Shown here one piece after another: positions 61,588 through 64,000 of a stretch of DNA of 64,000 nt. Each line of letters begins with the position of its first letter. The stretch's first letter is position 1. Under the pieces are notes generated by a model. That model did no database searches and was not told the DNA's origin. It was given only the letters and a program-made list of their open reading frames with translations. The DNA is from Lederbergia panacisoli (GTDB lineage: Bacteria > Bacillota > Bacilli > Bacillales > Bacillaceae_C): NCBI RefSeq assembly GCF_024626525.1, contig NZ_JANJGU010000004.1, forward strand, positions 62,001 through 126,000. The letters run 5' to 3'. Position numbers and translations under genes: made by a program.

Positions 61588-61880
61588 TGGACAGAAAGTA
61601 TGATAGATACGGGAATGGTCGCTCAACGAACGGGTGCTGGACAGAGTTGATAAAAAATAAGATCACTTTTTCTATCAAGGATTCGATGCTGGACAGAATT
61701 GTGAAAAAGTAAGTACATTTGTCCATCAAAAGGTCGGTGATGGACAGAATTAGGAAAAAGCTGATTCTTTTGTCCATCAAAGGATCGGTGATGGACAAAA
61801 TAATGAAAAAACAGATGACTTTGTCCATCAAAAGATCGATGCCGGACAGAATTGTGAAAAAGCAGATGTATTTGTCCACC
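61588..61880. repeat. 51-bp tandem repeat array, family C (TGGACA..TGTCCA)
   Basis: Six units begin at 61588, 61638, 61690, 61741, 61792 and 61843 (spacings 50, 52, 51, 51, 51). The typical unit is TGGACA(G/A)AAT..GAAAAA..TTTGTCCATCAAA. The TGGACA and TGTCCA arms allow a hairpin in each of the last four units. Units 1-2 are decayed. A minus-strand reading frame of 17-residue repeats here is an artefact of the period. Confidence 0.9.
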
Positions 61881-61887
61881 TAAGGAC

Positions 61888-62490
61888 TTATATAGTCAAA
61901 AACCACTCCGCCGCTTTTTCTACTTCACTTCGAGTCAGCTGGTGACCGTGATGTTCCCAATGGAGCTGGACCTGTGCGCCGGCATTTTGCAATAGTTCCT
62001 TTAAATCCTCTGATTCTTGAGGAGGGCAAAGCGGATCATTTTTACCCGCACCTATAAAAACGGATGTTCCGCTTAAGTCGGGAAGCTCGATGCCACGCCT
62101 AGGTACCATGGGGTGGAAAAGTATAGCTGCTTTTAAACTAGCCTTATAATGAAATAATAAGCTTCCTGCTATATTGGCACCGTTGGAATATCCTATAGCC
62201 ACCACATTATTCCGATCAAATTGATATTCCTTTGCACTTTCATCTAAAAATCCTTTTAATTCTTCCGTGCGCAACACTAAATCTTCCTCATCAAAGACTC
62301 CTTCTGCTAATCTACGGAAAAAACGCGGCATGCCATTTTCAAGTACATTGCCTCTCACTCCAAGTAGAGAGGAGTCGGGAGAAATCATTTTTCCAATATT
62401 GATTAAATCGTGTTCTGTCCCGCCTGTTCCGTGAAGTAGAAGGAAGGTAGGGGCATTAGAATCCTGTCCCTGTTGAAAAACATGCTCCAT
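61888..62490 (-). CDS. MhqD-like alpha/beta hydrolase (carboxylesterase)
   Basis: A 201-residue alpha/beta hydrolase. GGAGG 7 bp before ATG at 62490 selects this start over the TTG at 62496. It has the nucleophile elbow GYSNGAN (Ser), the acid in GAGKNDPLCPP and His in HHGHQLT. The VRGNVLENGMPRFFRRLAEGVFDE segment closely matches my memory of B. subtilis MhqD, a hydrolase of the hydroquinone/quinone stress response. MhqR-family partners (mhqE, mhqN) are not visible here, so involvement in quinone stress is only suggestive. Confidence 0.88.
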   Translation of the reverse strand: MEHVFQQGQDSNAPTFLLLHGTGGTEHDLINIGKMISPDSSLLGVRGNVLENGMPRFFRRLAEGVFDEEDLVLRTEELKGFLDESAKEYQFDRNNVVAIGYSNGANIAGSLLFHYKASLKAAILFHPMVPRRGIELPDLSGTSVFIGAGKNDPLCPPQESEDLKELLQNAGAQVQLHWEHHGHQLTRSEVEKAAEWFLTI

Positions 62491-62547
62491 TTTCAAACCT
62501 CCGATATAGTTTGGTATATTTTTCAGTCAGATACTATTGTATCAATA

Positions 62548-62580
62548 ATAAAAAGCCGAAACAAAATTGTCTCGGCTTTT
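62548..62580 (-). terminator. Terminator after the LysM/GH18 gene
   Basis: AAAAGCCGA and TCGGCTTTT with an inner AACAA/TTGT form a strong stem; on the minus strand it is followed by TTTTTATTATT. The stop codon of the LysM gene lies at its edge. Confidence 0.85.
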
Positions 62581-63985
62581 ACACTTTTCGAACGATAAAA
62601 TTATTCCCAAGCAATAGCCAATTTTGCGGGAATGGATATCCAAGTACCCAATAGCTGATGCCGCGCAGGCCGTAATCTTTTACTAAATCAAACTTTGCCT
62701 GAGCGCTGCGGGCATCTTCGAACCAAACTTCATGCTGCCTGCCTTGCTCATCTGTATAACGATAAAACGGTGTTTGTGTAATTCGGTCGTATTGAATCGA
62801 AGCGTTATATTTATCTGCCCGTCGGATCGCTTCTTGCATATCAAAAGTTTCCGCTTCTTGCCCTTTTACATGTGGGAGCAGCCAATCCCTAGCATATAAT
62901 TGGAAACCCATAAATATTTTATTTCTTGGAATGACGGTTATGGCATAATCAATGACGCGGCGAATTTGATTAATGGGTGAGATCGCCTGAGGCGGGCCAA
63001 ATCGGTATCCCCATTCATACGTCATAAGAACAACGAAATCGACAATTCTTCCATGAGCTGCATAATCATGGGCTTCGTATAACAAACCCTTTTGTTCACT
63101 GCTCGTTTTTGGTGCCACTGCGGTTGAAACAAAATAGCCTAATGGATGAAGTCGATTGACGGCCCGCTGTAAAAATTGATTATATAACTCACGGTCTGTT
63201 TGGCGAACATTTTCAAAATCAATATTTAAACCACGATAGCCCTTTGCTTTCATCATATTAATGACATTAGTAAGAAGGCGTTCTTGAAGCTGAACGTTTG
63301 ATAGAATCGTATGGGCAAGTGTTGTGCCTGGGTCTTGGAAGGTGAAGTTGGTGATGCACATGATGGGAGCGACATTTGTTTCTCTCGCTGCTTGAATGGC
63401 CTGTTCGTCCCGGATAGATGAAAGCCCTCCATCCGCTTGCATGATATAACCAAAAGGGGACATATACGTTAAATGTTCTCCGACTTCACGAACCTCACTT
63501 CCACCTGTTTCCCCCATATTGATAATGTAGGCATTTACATCAATGATTGGTTTTGGAAAAGGGATTGTTAAGCGAGTTCCTATTAAAATATTTGGCTGCG
63601 AGAGATGATTTGTTCTCATGATTTCCCGGACGGTCGTTCCAAAGCGTTGCGCTAAATTACCTAACGTATCTCCAGCTTGGACAACATACGTTTTCGCGGG
63701 AATGATTAGCTCGATTCCTACATTAAGCATTGAAGCATTTGTTAAATGATTCATTTGAATGATGGATTGAATGGGAACGCCATATTTTTGTGCAATTTGC
63801 CAAAGTGTTTCTCCGCTACGGACAACGTGTTGTGTCGCTCCGATTGGAATGACTAGAGACTGGCCTACTAATAGCTTATTAGGATTAGGTAATTGATTTG
63901 CGGTTGCAATTTGCTGGGCAGTGCCCCCATACTGGTTTCCAATACTCCATAATGTATCTCCTCTTTTTACTACATAAATAATCAT
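62579..63985 (-). CDS. LysM and GH18 spore peptidoglycan hydrolase (YaaH/SleL-like)
   Basis: A 468-residue protein. Three LysM domains (about 3-47, 53-97 and 100-143; each begins YVV..GDTL or HVV..GETL) target peptidoglycan or the spore. The GH18 catalytic domain follows (about 150-468), with the active strand GLNIDFENV, a variant of DxxDxDxE ending in the catalytic Glu, and the SYWVLGYPFPQNWLLL C-terminal strand. YaaH/SleL of B. subtilis has two LysM domains and about 430 residues; the third LysM is an addition. No signal peptide, as expected for proteins placed in the spore coat or cortex by sporulation. It probably cleaves cortex fragments during germination. Confidence 0.9.
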   Translation of the reverse strand: MIIYVVKRGDTLWSIGNQYGGTAQQIATANQLPNPNKLLVGQSLVIPIGATQHVVRSGETLWQIAQKYGVPIQSIIQMNHLTNASMLNVGIELIIPAKTYVVQAGDTLGNLAQRFGTTVREIMRTNHLSQPNILIGTRLTIPFPKPIIDVNAYIINMGETGGSEVREVGEHLTYMSPFGYIMQADGGLSSIRDEQAIQAARETNVAPIMCITNFTFQDPGTTLAHTILSNVQLQERLLTNVINMMKAKGYRGLNIDFENVRQTDRELYNQFLQRAVNRLHPLGYFVSTAVAPKTSSEQKGLLYEAHDYAAHGRIVDFVVLMTYEWGYRFGPPQAISPINQIRRVIDYAITVIPRNKIFMGFQLYARDWLLPHVKGQEAETFDMQEAIRRADKYNASIQYDRITQTPFYRYTDEQGRQHEVWFEDARSAQAKFDLVKDYGLRGISYWVLGYPFPQNWLLLGNNFIVRKV

Positions 63986-64000
63986 TGAACCACCCCTAAC

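Noticed and set aside
61568-61879. A 103-codon minus-strand reading frame of 17-residue repeats.
   Set aside because: The 51-bp period is divisible by three, so a repeat-encoded frame arises by chance; no ribosome site and no signal or family support.
4551-61880. The 51-bp arrays as CRISPR arrays.
   Set aside because: The whole unit repeats, there are no unique spacers of constant length, and no cas gene is seen.

Overview
The window looks like a chromosomal segment of an endospore-forming, low-GC Firmicute of the family Bacillaceae (Bacillus sensu lato). The reasons are the AT-rich composition, strong AAGGAGG-type ribosome sites with frequent TTG and GTG starts, two spore germinant-receptor loci (gerA/gerB/gerC type), several DUF3231 genes, a spore-type LysM/GH18 cortex hydrolase, an LTA-synthase-family protein and a SigX-like ECF sigma factor. 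I saw no rRNA, tRNA, CRISPR array, prophage or intact insertion sequence. The species cannot be named from the sequence alone.

Left part (about 1-28.8 kb) is a carbohydrate-utilisation island. It holds four Gfo/Idh/MocA oxidoreductases (the first cut by the window edge), two TIM-barrel sugar isomerase/epimerase proteins, a nucleoside hydrolase, an alcohol dehydrogenase, an aldo/keto reductase, a divergent GH13 protein, a LacI and an AraC regulator, and a YesL-like membrane protein. Its core is a gene train at 10971-24055: a lipoprotein binding protein, a very large secreted binding protein carrying two carbohydrate-binding-like domains, two pairs of ABC permeases, an NHL-propeller/TPR membrane protein, a Yip1-type membrane protein and a DUF5696 protein. 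No ATP-binding subunit is encoded, so a shared MsmX-type ATPase elsewhere is implied. The mix of dehydrogenases and TIM-barrel enzymes would fit an oxidise-then-eliminate (3-keto-glycoside) route, but the substrate is unknown.

Middle part (28.9-37 kb): a MATE exporter, a VanZ protein, then an envelope quality-control group. An HtrA-like protease, a response regulator/histidine kinase pair and a membrane-anchored PrsA/YacD-like foldase lie close together. The promoters of the protease and foldase genes carry the same pair of 11-bp direct repeats at the same distance from the -10 box, which suggests that the regulator between them controls both. A small 59-residue gene and a secreted protein made of six 28-residue repeats follow.

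Right part (37-64 kb) is largely spore and envelope related. It has germinant-receptor locus 1 (gerA and gerC forward, gerB convergent), four DUF3231 genes around a DUF421 gene and a decayed CBO0543-like gene, and a fragment of a FIMAH domain. An ECF sigma factor, a second two-component system and a lipoprotein lie on the minus strand, then germinant-receptor locus 2 (A-B-C operon), a Crp/Fnr regulator, a P-type metal ATPase with a separate HMA protein, an LTA-synthase-family enzyme, an MhqD-like hydrolase and the LysM/GH18 protein.

Non-coding repeats are unusually informative. Three arrays of unrelated sequence (4.5, 47.7 and 61.6 kb) share a 51-bp period and short palindromes. A separate interspersed repeat of about 150-160 bp occurs at 12.4, 56.9 and 61.4 kb, and one copy has overwritten the stop codon of the metal ATPase. 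A GTGCC/GGCAC palindrome encodes the tail of the first oxidoreductase.
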